From: Gammaproteobacteria bacterium
GTDB lineage: Bacteria > Pseudomonadota > Gammaproteobacteria > Pseudomonadales > Azotimanducaceae
Direction: 5' to 3'
Length of the DNA: 9,754 bases
Assembly: GCA_003476445.1 (NCBI GenBank)
Contig: DMUF01000242.1
Location: 450-10,203, forward strand
Below, piece by piece: positions 1 to 6,676 of the stretch. A program made the translations under genes and the position numbers. The notes beneath the pieces are model-generated. The model saw only the letters and a list, made by a program, of their open reading frames with translations, had not been told where the DNA came from and searched no databases. Positions within the stretch are counted from its first letter, which is position 1, and the number at the start of each line of letters is the position of its first letter.

Positions 1-943
1 GCAGGTTGATGGTGGAGCTGTCGGAGGCGTAGTCGATTTGCGTCAGCCGCAGCGCATTTCCAGCAGCGTAATGGGTAAACGATTCAGCGTATCGACCGAG
101 GTCCTCGTACGCCTTGCCCAGCGCAAAATGAAAATGCACGCGATCCTCATCGCTCGCCGCGGATTCATCGAGCGCGCGCTCCATCGCCTGCGCGTCTGCC
201 GCGTCAAAACGCAGGGTCTTGAGATTGGCGAGGCTCCACCAGGTTTCGCCATGCCCGGGCTTCAGCGCGATGGCGCGGCGATACGCGGCGACAGCTGCAG
301 CCTGCTCGCCGCGTGACTTGAGCACATGGCCATAAAGCGTCCACAGCGAGGCATTGCGGGGATAGTCCGCGCCCAGGCGCTCGTAGCAGTCCGCGGCGGC
401 ATCGAGTTCGTTCAGTCGGGTCAGCACGGAGGCAAGCAGCGTTCGACAGGCAGGGTCATCGGCACGCGAGGACAGCGCAAGCTCAATTGACGCGCGCGAT
501 GCCAGCATCGCACCCCGTCGGTACTGGACCAGCGCCAGCGCAAACCGCGCGCCCGGGAACTCTGGGTCAAGCGCAAGGCACTGCTCGAGATGAGCCTCGG
601 CAGTTGCATCCTCATTGCGGCGAAACGCGATCTCCGCCGCAATACGCAGCATGAGTGGAGAGTGCGGGGTCGACCGCAGCATGTCTTCGGCGAACAGCTG
701 CGCCTCGGGCAAACGTCCCCGCCGCAGGGCACTTGCTGCCCGACGAACCGACGAAGAATCCACGGTGGCAAGCAGCAGCAGCGCTTCGGCGGTCGCGTCG
801 CGCGCCATTGTCACCTCGCCCGCGGCAATAAGATGACGCGCCCGTTCGAACCAGCCGTTCGGGTCACTCGGAGGCTCACTCTGAAGCCCCCTTGTTAGCG
901 CCAGATCAGGTTGATCGGCGCCGGAGTGGGAAGCCTCAGTCAT
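1..943 (-). CDS. TPR protein, probable N-terminal part of a TPR-sulfotransferase (cut by window edge)
   Basis: The minus-strand frame is open from an ATG at 943 to the left edge, giving 314 codons with no stop. A GAGG ribosome-binding site at 953-956 lies 9 nt before this ATG. The product is alpha-helical with repeated TPR-like pairs: clear units at about residues 100-130 (ending in CLALDPEFPGA), 165-195 and 200-235 (YRRAIALKPGHGETWWSLAN). The stretch at about 268-302 (HFHFALGKAYEDLGRYAESF, then HYAAGNALR) matches the linker I know from gammaproteobacterial proteins in which TPRs precede a PAPS-dependent sulfotransferase domain. That catalytic domain would lie beyond the edge, so the sulfotransferase call is inference. 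There is no signal peptide, so a cytoplasmic protein is likely. It could instead be a plain TPR protein. The gene diverges from the small secreted protein at 999. Confidence 0.8.
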   Translation of the reverse strand, partial: MTEASHSGADQPDLALTRGLQSEPPSDPNGWFERARHLIAAGEVTMARDATAEALLLLATVDSSSVRRAASALRRGRLPEAQLFAEDMLRSTPHSPLMLRIAAEIAFRRNEDATAEAHLEQCLALDPEFPGARFALALVQYRRGAMLASRASIELALSSRADDPACRTLLASVLTRLNELDAAADCYERLGADYPRNASLWTLYGHVLKSRGEQAAAVAAYRRAIALKPGHGETWWSLANLKTLRFDAADAQAMERALDESAASDEDRVHFHFALGKAYEDLGRYAESFTHYAAGNALRLTQIDYASDSSTINL

Positions 944-952
944 CGATGCTAA

Positions 953-956
953 CCTC
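953..956 (-). promoter_or_regulatory. Ribosome-binding site of the TPR protein
   Basis: GAGG on the minus strand, 9 nt before the ATG at 943. It favours this ATG over an in-frame TTG 15 nt upstream, which overlaps the GAGG itself. The divergent gap 944-998 is only 55 bp, and I see no convincing -35/-10 pair in it for either gene. Confidence 0.55.
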
Positions 957-998
957 AACAAACAAGCCCACGAACCGCCAGCCCCGGAAACAAAAACC

Positions 999-1316
999 AT
1001 GATCCATCGGTATCGTCATATCCTGACACTGGTCCTTGCGCTTGTTCTCGTTCCCGCCGCGGCGAGGGGTGATGAGTCGGTTACGCCGCCCGCCGAGGCG
1101 GCGTCTGCGGGTGCCGAACGCGAGGTGAACGAAACGACCGCCGCAAAGGCCGCACAGGTGACCTGTCGAACAGTGCAGGTCACCGGCTCGCGACTGCGCT
1201 CGCGCCGTGTCTGCACCACGCCTGAAACCCAGCAGAAGGTATCCGACTGGGTCCAGGGCCAGCAGGATCGCGGCGCTCGCGAATCCACCATCGTCGTTAA
1301 CAGCCGCGGTGGCTGA
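999..1316 (+). CDS. Small secreted protein of unknown function with paired cysteines
   Basis: This 105-residue protein begins with a short basic stretch and a hydrophobic segment (LTLVLALVLVPAAA, about residues 10-23), a typical Sec signal peptide, so the mature form is probably periplasmic. An Ala/Glu/Thr-rich, probably disordered linker follows. The only conserved-looking block is at about 55-72: CRTVQVTGSRLRSRRVC. Two Cys flank a TGSRL core and could form a disulfide. I know similar short proteins with a C-x-TGSRL-x-C pattern as hypothetical proteins in proteobacteria, with no established function. The ribosome-binding site is weak (cggaaa, about 986-991). The gene diverges from the TPR protein and converges on the GST at 1358-2170, 41 bp away. 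The signal peptide and a coherent Cys block make it likely real. Confidence 0.7.
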   Translation: MIHRYRHILTLVLALVLVPAAARGDESVTPPAEAASAGAEREVNETTAAKAAQVTCRTVQVTGSRLRSRRVCTTPETQQKVSDWVQGQQDRGARESTIVVNSRGG

Positions 1317-1357
1317 CACCTGCGGCAGCGACCCCGATCCCGCATCGCCCGCTCGCC

Positions 1358-2170
1358 CTAACGGGCAAAGGGCTCGATGAACCGGATGTTGTTCTTCTCG
1401 AGCCCCTCCCGCACCACCTCGAACCCACCCGTCTTGACCATCCACTCCAGCCGATGGTCGCGGTATTCGCGCTTGAAAAGACCCTGCTCCATAGCGGCAC
1501 GCACGGCGTCGAGGCTGATGGCCGGGCTGTCGAAAGCTACCGCCGCCGCGGCACGAGCACACGCGGCAACGCTGGGCCGCGCATTCACGCGTTGCAGCCA
1601 TTTACCGAGCCTACTGTCAGGCGCTGGCACGTGACCGAAGCCAACCGCACCATTCACAAACGGCGCCACGCAGAGATCGCCCCAGCCGAAGTCCGCACCG
1701 TTGAACCAGGTTCGATCACCCAGCTCTGCATCCAGCCACCCGTACCAGCGCGCAATCTGCTCCCCCGCGCGTGCGAGCAGCGTGTCGGCAAGGGCGCCGG
1801 TCGCGCGACGGAAATGCCGGATCTCCGACATACCCCAGGTAATGGCTTCGAAGTGGGTATCAAGCGCATCTTCAAGCATACGCACCCGCGCCCGCTCAGC
1901 GGGGCTTGCGGGCAGCAGCGACGGCTCGGGCCAGCGGTCCTCGATGTACTCGAGAATGATGGTCGAGTCGAATACCGCCGTTTCGCCGTCCACCAGCGCG
2001 GGAACTTCACCACGTGGGCTCACGCGGGCGAATTCACCGCCGGTGCTGCCACTGCCAATGTTGCCGGGCAACGGCGCTTCGAACGCCACCCCCTTTTCCA
2101 TGAGCGCGATTTTCACCTTCTGACCGTAGGGCGAAAGCGGGTGGTCATAGACGATCACGGGGTTGGTCAC
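1358..2170 (-). CDS. Glutathione S-transferase family protein
   Basis: A cytosolic-type GST of 270 residues, expected to conjugate glutathione to electrophiles. I place the start at a GTG at 2170: AAGGA lies about 9 nt upstream, and the protein then opens directly with the first strand of the thioredoxin fold (TNPVIVYDHPLSPYGQKV). The frame stays open further upstream, but that part is low-complexity, Arg/Pro-rich and overlaps the divergent gene. The N-terminal domain spans about 1-82, with Ser13 in a SPYGQKV motif as candidate catalytic residue, cis-Pro57 in EVPAL and the glutathione-binding pair Asp68-Ser69. The helical C-terminal domain runs from about 90 to 225 and includes the WFNGADFGWGDLCVAPF segment. 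A tail of about 45 residues rich in charged and aromatic residues follows, making it longer than the usual 200-230 residues. It is divergent from the halohydrin dehalogenase-like gene, suggesting shared regulation. The substrate is unknown. Confidence 0.88.
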   Translation of the reverse strand: MTNPVIVYDHPLSPYGQKVKIALMEKGVAFEAPLPGNIGSGSTGGEFARVSPRGEVPALVDGETAVFDSTIILEYIEDRWPEPSLLPASPAERARVRMLEDALDTHFEAITWGMSEIRHFRRATGALADTLLARAGEQIARWYGWLDAELGDRTWFNGADFGWGDLCVAPFVNGAVGFGHVPAPDSRLGKWLQRVNARPSVAACARAAAAVAFDSPAISLDAVRAAMEQGLFKREYRDHRLEWMVKTGGFEVVREGLEKNNIRFIEPFAR

Positions 2171-2238
2171 GGCGCGGTTCCTTGCTGTTCGTGAGGGGAT
2201 TACCTTACCGCAGCAGGAGCAGGAAACGGGAGCGCGTG

Positions 2239-2943
2239 ATGGCAGATAACAACACCGGCGTGGGGATGCGCCTCGAGGGCAAGCGGGTGGTGGTGACCCA
2301 GGCAAACGACTATATGGGCCCCGCCACCTGCGCGGTGTTCTCCGCTGAGGGCGCGATGGTGATCCCTGACACACGCGACCTCACCGCGCCGGGCGCGTGC
2401 GAGGCGCTCATTGCCGAGGCTGGCCACGTCGACATACTGATCGCGAATCTGGCCTCGCCGAACTTCTCCGGCACCGCCGTGACCGATGTCGATGACAATA
2501 TCTGGGCAACGACGTTCGACGTGATGGTGCATCCACTGCATCGCCTGACCCGGACCGTGCTGCCACAGATGATCGAACGGCAGCGCGGCAAGGTGGTGGT
2601 GTACGGCAGTGCGGTGGCGCTGCGCGGTCTGCGCACCCTCGCGGCCTACAGCGCCGCGCGCGCGGCGCAGGTGGGCTATGTGCAGTCCGTGGGCGTCGAA
2701 GTGGCGCCCCATAACATTCAGGTGAACCTGATCGCGCAGAACTATGTCGAGAACCCCGTCTACTATCCGCCCGCGCTGACGGAAAAGCCGTCGTTCCAGG
2801 CCTCGCTGCGACGCCAGGTTCCACTCGGCAGACTGGCGACCGCCCGCGAGGACGCGCTGTTTGCCTTGTTTCTCGCAAGTGATGAAAGCGATTTCATCGT
2901 CGGTCAGGCGCTGCCGTTCACCGGGGGCTGGGTGCAGCGCTAG
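2239..2943 (+). CDS. Halohydrin dehalogenase (haloalcohol dehalogenase), SDR-fold, HheB/D/E-like
   Basis: Halohydrin dehalogenases turn vicinal haloalcohols into epoxides plus halide, and in reverse open epoxides with azide, cyanide or nitrite, without NAD(P)H. The protein has 234 residues, in the family range. Where a normal SDR has its glycine-rich cofactor loop it has TQANDYMG (residues 20-27), matching the family signature T-x4-F/Y-x-G. The catalytic signature S-x12-Y-x3-R is also exact: Ser124, Tyr137, Arg141, with Arg in place of the SDR Lys. Spacing equals HheC's Ser132/Tyr145/Arg149. The C-terminal half (QNYVENPVYYPP at 167-178, then VPLGRLATARED and a GGW end) resembles HheB-type enzymes as I remember them; subtype is not settled. 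The ATG at 2239 is preceded by GGAG at 2229-2232, 6 nt away. The neighbours are a divergent GST and, 102 bp downstream, a HpaB-like gene. Cytoplasmic; no signal peptide. A cofactor-less SDR of another function is the alternative. Confidence 0.85.
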   Translation: MADNNTGVGMRLEGKRVVVTQANDYMGPATCAVFSAEGAMVIPDTRDLTAPGACEALIAEAGHVDILIANLASPNFSGTAVTDVDDNIWATTFDVMVHPLHRLTRTVLPQMIERQRGKVVVYGSAVALRGLRTLAAYSAARAAQVGYVQSVGVEVAPHNIQVNLIAQNYVENPVYYPPALTEKPSFQASLRRQVPLGRLATAREDALFALFLASDESDFIVGQALPFTGGWVQR

Positions 2944-2965
2944 GCGCTGCTCGGCGAACCCGCCA

Positions 2966-2987
2966 CGGGTGCCTTTACTTTCACCCG
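2966..2987 (+). other. Inverted repeat between the halohydrin dehalogenase and HpaB-like genes
   Basis: CGGGTG (2966-2971) and CACCCG (2982-2987) form a perfect 6-bp stem around a 10-nt pyrimidine-rich loop (cctttacttt). No T-run follows, so it is not a convincing intrinsic terminator; it could be an operator or chance. Just downstream, cataac at 3000-3005 is a weak -10-like hexamer, so the HpaB-like gene might have its own promoter in this 102-bp gap. Confidence 0.25.
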
Positions 2988-3045
2988 GGACGCGTTTCTC
3001 ATAACAGCGTTCTAGGGGGAACGTCTCACAGGGGGGACAACTGCC

Positions 3046-4437
3046 ATGATGACCGGTGACCAGTATCGGCGCTCACTCGACGACGGGAGGGAGACCTTTT
3101 TCGAAGGTCAGCAGATCTTCGACATTGCGAACCATCCCATTCTGGGTGTGACGGTCAGTTCGGCCGCCAGAGGCTACGACCGCTTTTACAACCCCGCGCC
3201 CGATGCGGTAGGCGCGTTCATGAAGGTGCCGAGTAGCGCGCATGAGCTGCGCGAACAGGTCGAGCTGCATGAAACGGTTGATCTGCTGACGCACGTGACC
3301 TATGCCTCGATCATGACGCTGCTGACCGCGGCAGATCGCATCGAGGACAAACTGCCAGAGAACGCGGCGCGCATCCGCGCCTACGTTGCTGATGCCCAGA
3401 AGCGCGACATCCGCATGACCCAGTGCATCACCGATTCCAAGGGCGACCGCAGCCGGCGCCCCGCGCAGCAGGATGATCCTGATCACTACGTACGCGTGGT
3501 GGACCGGCGCCCGGATGGCATTGTGATCCGCGGCGCGAAGCTGCATATCTCGGCGGCTTCCATGGGCCACGAGCTCATGACCATCCCGACCAAATCAATG
3601 AAGGCCGACGAGGCGCAGTACTCGGTTGCCTGCATGGTCCCGGTCAACGCGCCCGGCGTGAAGATCATCAACACCACCTACGCGCCCCGGCACCATGACA
3701 AGCGCGACTTCCCCATCTCCGGCAAACATCACACACCTGAAGGTTTCGTGATCTTCGATGACGTGTTCGTACCGAAGGAGCGCGTCTTCCTGGATGGGAA
3801 CCCCGAGCTCGCCGGCGTGTTCGCACATTCGCTCGGTCTCTGGGAGCGCCTCGGCGGGCTTTCTGCCATGGCGTCGAGCTATGACGCCTTGGTGGGTTTC
3901 GCGCAGCTCATCTCGGAAGCCAACGGGCTGGATCGGGTCGGTCACATCAAGGAAAAGATCTCCGAGATGCTGATCAACGCAACGCTCATTCGCGCGTCGC
4001 TCGAGGCGGCCATCGAGAACTGCCATATCACCAGTGACGGCGCCGCGTTTCCGGACGAGCTCTACACGAACGCGGGCAAGTACCACGGCGCCGCGAACTG
4101 GTCACTCATGGTGCGGCATCTGCACGACATCGGCGGCGGCGCGATTCTCACCGCACCGCTGCACGCGGATTTCGAGAACGAACAGGTCGGGCATCTGGCG
4201 CGGAAATACATGGGCACCATGCAGTCTGTCGACGGTATGTATCGCACCCGGCTGTTCCACGCGATACGCGATTTGACGGCAGACTCGCTCGGCGGCTGGC
4301 ACGCGGTGACCAATATCCAGGCGGGCGGCGGCCTCTATGCGCAGCGTATCGTTTCGCGCCTGCACTACGACATGGATCGCGCCAAGGAAACCGCCCTGCG
4401 TACTGCCCACATGGACGAGTACATCGGCAAGGTCTGA
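3046..4437 (+). CDS. HpaB / 4-hydroxybutyryl-CoA dehydratase superfamily flavoprotein, function uncertain
   Basis: A 463-residue member of the 4-hydroxyphenylacetate 3-hydroxylase (HpaB) / 4-hydroxybutyryl-CoA dehydratase (AbfD) superfamily, which has an acyl-CoA-dehydrogenase-like, usually FAD-binding fold. Visible blocks are the N-terminal MTGDQYRRSLDDGR, TDSKGDRSRRP (129-139), DGIVIRGAKLH (157-167) and FDDVFVPKERVF (237-248). The KGDRS and DGIVIRGAK wording is closer to AbfD than to E. coli HpaB. However, the AbfD [4Fe-4S] ligands appear absent: LGLWERLGGL (263-272) has no His or Cys where AbfD has H-x6-C, and no Cys occurs near residues 80-100. The position of HpaB's substrate His142 seems to be Gln126. 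These alignments are by eye and from memory. A flavin-dependent monooxygenase needing a partner reductase is possible, but no reductase gene is in the window. The ATG at 3046 follows a G-rich Shine-Dalgarno at 3030-3036. Probably co-transcribed with the upstream gene. Confidence 0.82.
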   Translation: MMTGDQYRRSLDDGRETFFEGQQIFDIANHPILGVTVSSAARGYDRFYNPAPDAVGAFMKVPSSAHELREQVELHETVDLLTHVTYASIMTLLTAADRIEDKLPENAARIRAYVADAQKRDIRMTQCITDSKGDRSRRPAQQDDPDHYVRVVDRRPDGIVIRGAKLHISAASMGHELMTIPTKSMKADEAQYSVACMVPVNAPGVKIINTTYAPRHHDKRDFPISGKHHTPEGFVIFDDVFVPKERVFLDGNPELAGVFAHSLGLWERLGGLSAMASSYDALVGFAQLISEANGLDRVGHIKEKISEMLINATLIRASLEAAIENCHITSDGAAFPDELYTNAGKYHGAANWSLMVRHLHDIGGGAILTAPLHADFENEQVGHLARKYMGTMQSVDGMYRTRLFHAIRDLTADSLGGWHAVTNIQAGGGLYAQRIVSRLHYDMDRAKETALRTAHMDEYIGKV

Positions 4438-4445
4438 TCAGGTCC

Positions 4446-6092
4446 TCAGAAGCGGCGCGCGCCGTCCGTGGTCTCAAGCACCCGGGCGGCGACCACCGCC
4501 GCGCGCGCGTCCTGCACACCGCTTCCATCGGCGGCGAGCAGAATCCACTCCTCGCTGCCCGGCGCTATGCCGTTGAGCCGACGGCTCCCCTCACTGACGC
4601 GACCCGCCGTGTCCTGCACCTGCACGCGCACCGCCACGTCAGCCACCGCGACCGATGTGAGGTTACGCACGCCGAGCAAGAGCCGACCACGACCATCGCG
4701 CTCCACCCGCGCCTGCAGATAACGCGACGGGTTGCGCGGCAGGTCAAGACGCACCGCGCCCGCCGATGCGGCCCGGCCGACCGAGCTGTTCGATTCGGCT
4801 GCGGCCTGGTAATACTGGAACGCGCGGTCCAGATCCCCGTCACGCTCAGCGATCTGCCCGAGCTCGTGATAGGCAACCGCGGTCGGCAAGAGCTTGAGCG
4901 ACTGTTCGAAATCCCGCCGCGCCTCCGCCCTCTCGCCTAGCCGCGTTCGGCTCACGCCGCGACCCAGGTAAAAGGCGAAGTACTCCGGCTCAATCGCAAT
5001 GGCCTCTTCATACGCATCGGTCGACGCGCGCCAGCGACGACCCAGACGATGCACGTCACCCAGAAGACCGTGGAAAGCGGCCTCGCCGTCCTGCAGGGAC
5101 AGGGCTTTTCGTGCCAACGCCTCAGCGTCCTCCAATCGGTCGTCCGCGATTGCCTTACGGGCGTCGGCAGCAGCCGCATAGGCGTCTGCATCCTCACGGA
5201 GCGGCGCAAGCGCACGAGCATAGGCTTCGGCGTTGAGCTCGCCTCCGTCAAAGCCTTCGGCGCGCAGGCTTGCGACGATCGCGCGGTTGTTAACAACGCG
5301 CTCGGCCGACGGCGGATGACTCGCGAACAAGCCCTCAAGCCAACTGCTCTTGCGCCCTTCCGACAAACGCACAAACGTCTCCTGCAGGGTGACCGCAGCC
5401 TCGGGGTCATACCCCGCCCGCGCCAGATAGCGGGTGCCGTAGAGATCAGCCTCGCGTTCCGCGTCGCGCCCATAGCGCTGATTCACAAGACCCGCGGCCG
5501 TCGCCGCGGCTCCAACCACAAGCTGCCCATATTCCGAGCGTGCTCCGCCGATCGCGGCTCCGAGCACCGCTACCTGGGTCAGCACGCCGCGCTCCATCGC
5601 CTGGGCGCCGTGGCGACCCGCCGCGTGCACCACTTCGTGACCCAGCACCGCGGCGAGCTCCGCCTCGTTGCGCAGCTCCGTAAGCAGCCCACGATTCACC
5701 GCGATCTTGCCGCCCGGCAACGCCCAGGCATTCGGCACGTCGTTGTTCAGCACAACAAACTCATAGGGAAGATTCACGCCGCTCGCGGTTGCCATGCGGG
5801 CGCCCACGGACTGCACATATTCGGTCAGCGCGGGATCGACGCGATAGCGCCCACCCTGCGACTGCTGTGCGGGCAGGTATTGCTGCTCACCGATGGCAAT
5901 CTGACGCTCCACTGAGACGAAACCGATTTCGCGCTCACCCGTGACAGGATTATCGACGCATCCCATGAGCAGGCCGGCACAGAGAAACCACAGGACCCAA
6001 AAGCGCGGAGCGCGCGAAAGGCGACGAGGGCGCGCTCGACCAACGGCCGCTCGCCGAGGGGGTGAAGAATCTCTGCCTGAATTTCTGTGCAT
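4446..6092 (-). CDS. M48 family metallopeptidase lipoprotein with TPR repeats (BepA/LoiP-like)
   Basis: A zinc metallopeptidase probably acting in envelope or outer-membrane protein quality control. Numbered from the ATG at 6092 (548 residues), an Arg-rich leader and hydrophobic segment end in LLMGC, a lipobox with Cys45 as the lipidated residue. Val at +2, not Asp, suggests outer-membrane sorting. The M48 block NPVTGE follows at once. Catalytic HEVVH is at 152-156 (His152, Glu153, His156), and the third zinc ligand is probably Glu212 in the EREAD motif. TPR-like repeats cover about 303-435, and about 446-548 is a beta-rich extension. BepA shares peptidase plus TPR but is not a lipoprotein; LoiP is a lipoprotein without this tail. 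An in-frame TTG at 6113 would add seven residues but has no visible ribosome-binding site. The leader is unusually long (about 30 residues before the hydrophobic core), so the true start is uncertain. It converges on the HpaB-like gene with an 8-bp gap. Confidence 0.87.
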   Translation of the reverse strand: MHRNSGRDSSPPRRAAVGRARPRRLSRAPRFWVLWFLCAGLLMGCVDNPVTGEREIGFVSVERQIAIGEQQYLPAQQSQGGRYRVDPALTEYVQSVGARMATASGVNLPYEFVVLNNDVPNAWALPGGKIAVNRGLLTELRNEAELAAVLGHEVVHAAGRHGAQAMERGVLTQVAVLGAAIGGARSEYGQLVVGAAATAAGLVNQRYGRDAEREADLYGTRYLARAGYDPEAAVTLQETFVRLSEGRKSSWLEGLFASHPPSAERVVNNRAIVASLRAEGFDGGELNAEAYARALAPLREDADAYAAAADARKAIADDRLEDAEALARKALSLQDGEAAFHGLLGDVHRLGRRWRASTDAYEEAIAIEPEYFAFYLGRGVSRTRLGERAEARRDFEQSLKLLPTAVAYHELGQIAERDGDLDRAFQYYQAAAESNSSVGRAASAGAVRLDLPRNPSRYLQARVERDGRGRLLLGVRNLTSVAVADVAVRVQVQDTAGRVSEGSRRLNGIAPGSEEWILLAADGSGVQDARAAVVAARVLETTDGARRF

Positions 6093-6206
6093 CGCCGGGG
6101 TGCCACAGCTCAATGACTACGGGATCAGATGATGCAGGCAGACGACAAATCCTGCTACACGCGGAAGCTCCGGAGCATGGATGCTTCAGGCGTCGGGGGA
6201 GCGCGC

Positions 6207-6212
6207 TATGAT
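6207..6212 (+). promoter_or_regulatory. Probable -10 element upstream of gloA
   Basis: TATGAT at 6207-6212 differs from TATAAT at one position and lies 28 bp before the gloA ATG, in the 148-bp divergent gap shared with the M48 gene. The -35 is weak: ttcagg (6185-6190) with a 16-bp spacer. It could drive gloA and the patatin gene together. I see no convincing promoter for the minus-strand M48 gene in this gap. Confidence 0.45.
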
Positions 6213-6240
6213 AACGCACCCCCGACCGTGGATATCCGTC

Positions 6241-6660
6241 ATGAAATACCTGCACACGATGGTTCGAGTTACCGATCTCGACGCCTCGCTCGCGTTCTAT
6301 TGTGACGCGTTGGGGCTCGTCGAACTGCGTCGGCATGAGAGCCCGGAGGGCCGCTTCACCCTGATCTTCCTGGCGGCCCCCGGCGATGAGACCGCGCAGG
6401 TCGAGCTGACCTATAACTGGGATCCCGAGGTATACACCGGGGGCCGCAACTTCGGGCATCTCGCCTACGCGGTGCCTGACATCTACGCTACCTGCGCGCG
6501 CCTCGCAGCCGCGGGGGTGACGATCAACCGACCGCCCCGCGACGGGCGTATGGCCTTCGTGCGCTCACCCGACGGTATCTCTGTCGAGCTGCTCCAGGCA
6601 GGCGCCGCCCTGGCCCCCGCCGCGCCGTGGCGCGACATGCCAAACGTCGGTAACTGGTAG
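6241..6660 (+). CDS. gloA: Lactoylglutathione lyase (glyoxalase I), VOC family
   Basis: Glyoxalase I converts the hemithioacetal of methylglyoxal and glutathione to S-lactoylglutathione in the cytoplasm. The protein has 139 residues with two beta-alpha-beta-beta-beta VOC modules. It opens KYLHTMVRVTDLDASLAFY, very like the E. coli GloA start. All four metal ligands are visible: His5, Glu55 (VELTYNW), His73 (FGHLAYAV) and Glu116 (SVELLQ), matching His5/Glu56/His74/Glu122 of E. coli GloA. The last 20 residues (Ala/Pro-rich, ending NVGNW) differ from E. coli. I chose the ATG at 6241 because His5 then falls at the family position; an in-frame ATG at 6181 lies upstream of the likely -10 element. 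The Shine-Dalgarno is poor. The patatin gene begins 16 bp downstream, so the two are probably one transcript. Confidence 0.85.
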   Translation: MKYLHTMVRVTDLDASLAFYCDALGLVELRRHESPEGRFTLIFLAAPGDETAQVELTYNWDPEVYTGGRNFGHLAYAVPDIYATCARLAAAGVTINRPPRDGRMAFVRSPDGISVELLQAGAALAPAAPWRDMPNVGNW

Positions 6661-6676
6661 ATCGCGCGCCGGGACC

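Noticed and set aside
1355..1366. GCCC-TAAC-GGGC as a terminator between the converging small secreted gene and GST
   Set aside because: Only a 4-bp stem, overlaps the GST stop codon and has no T-run on either strand.
1454..2194. Long plus-strand open frame opposite the GST
   Set aside because: Shadow of the GST on the other strand; no motifs or plausible ribosome-binding site.
2182..2238. Upstream start for the dehalogenase at 2182
   Set aside because: It would add an Arg-rich, non-conserved leader; the ATG at 2239 has GGAG at the right distance.
2171..2374. Upstream extension of the GST frame to 2374
   Set aside because: The added residues are Arg/Pro/Ser-rich low complexity, overlap the divergent dehalogenase gene, and the GTG at 2170 has a good AAGGA site directly before the GST fold.
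2239..2943. Reading the SDR-fold protein as an ordinary NAD(P)-dependent oxidoreductase
   Set aside because: The TGxxxGxG cofactor loop is replaced by TQANDYMG, and the YxxxK lysine is Arg, both as in halohydrin dehalogenases.
3073..3570. Minus-strand open frame inside the HpaB-like gene
   Set aside because: Antisense shadow of a gene with clear family motifs; no independent support.
5049..5915. Long plus-strand open frame opposite the M48 gene
   Set aside because: It is an antisense shadow of a well-supported M48 gene; the translation has no recognisable domain and composition typical of reverse-frame reading in GC-rich DNA.
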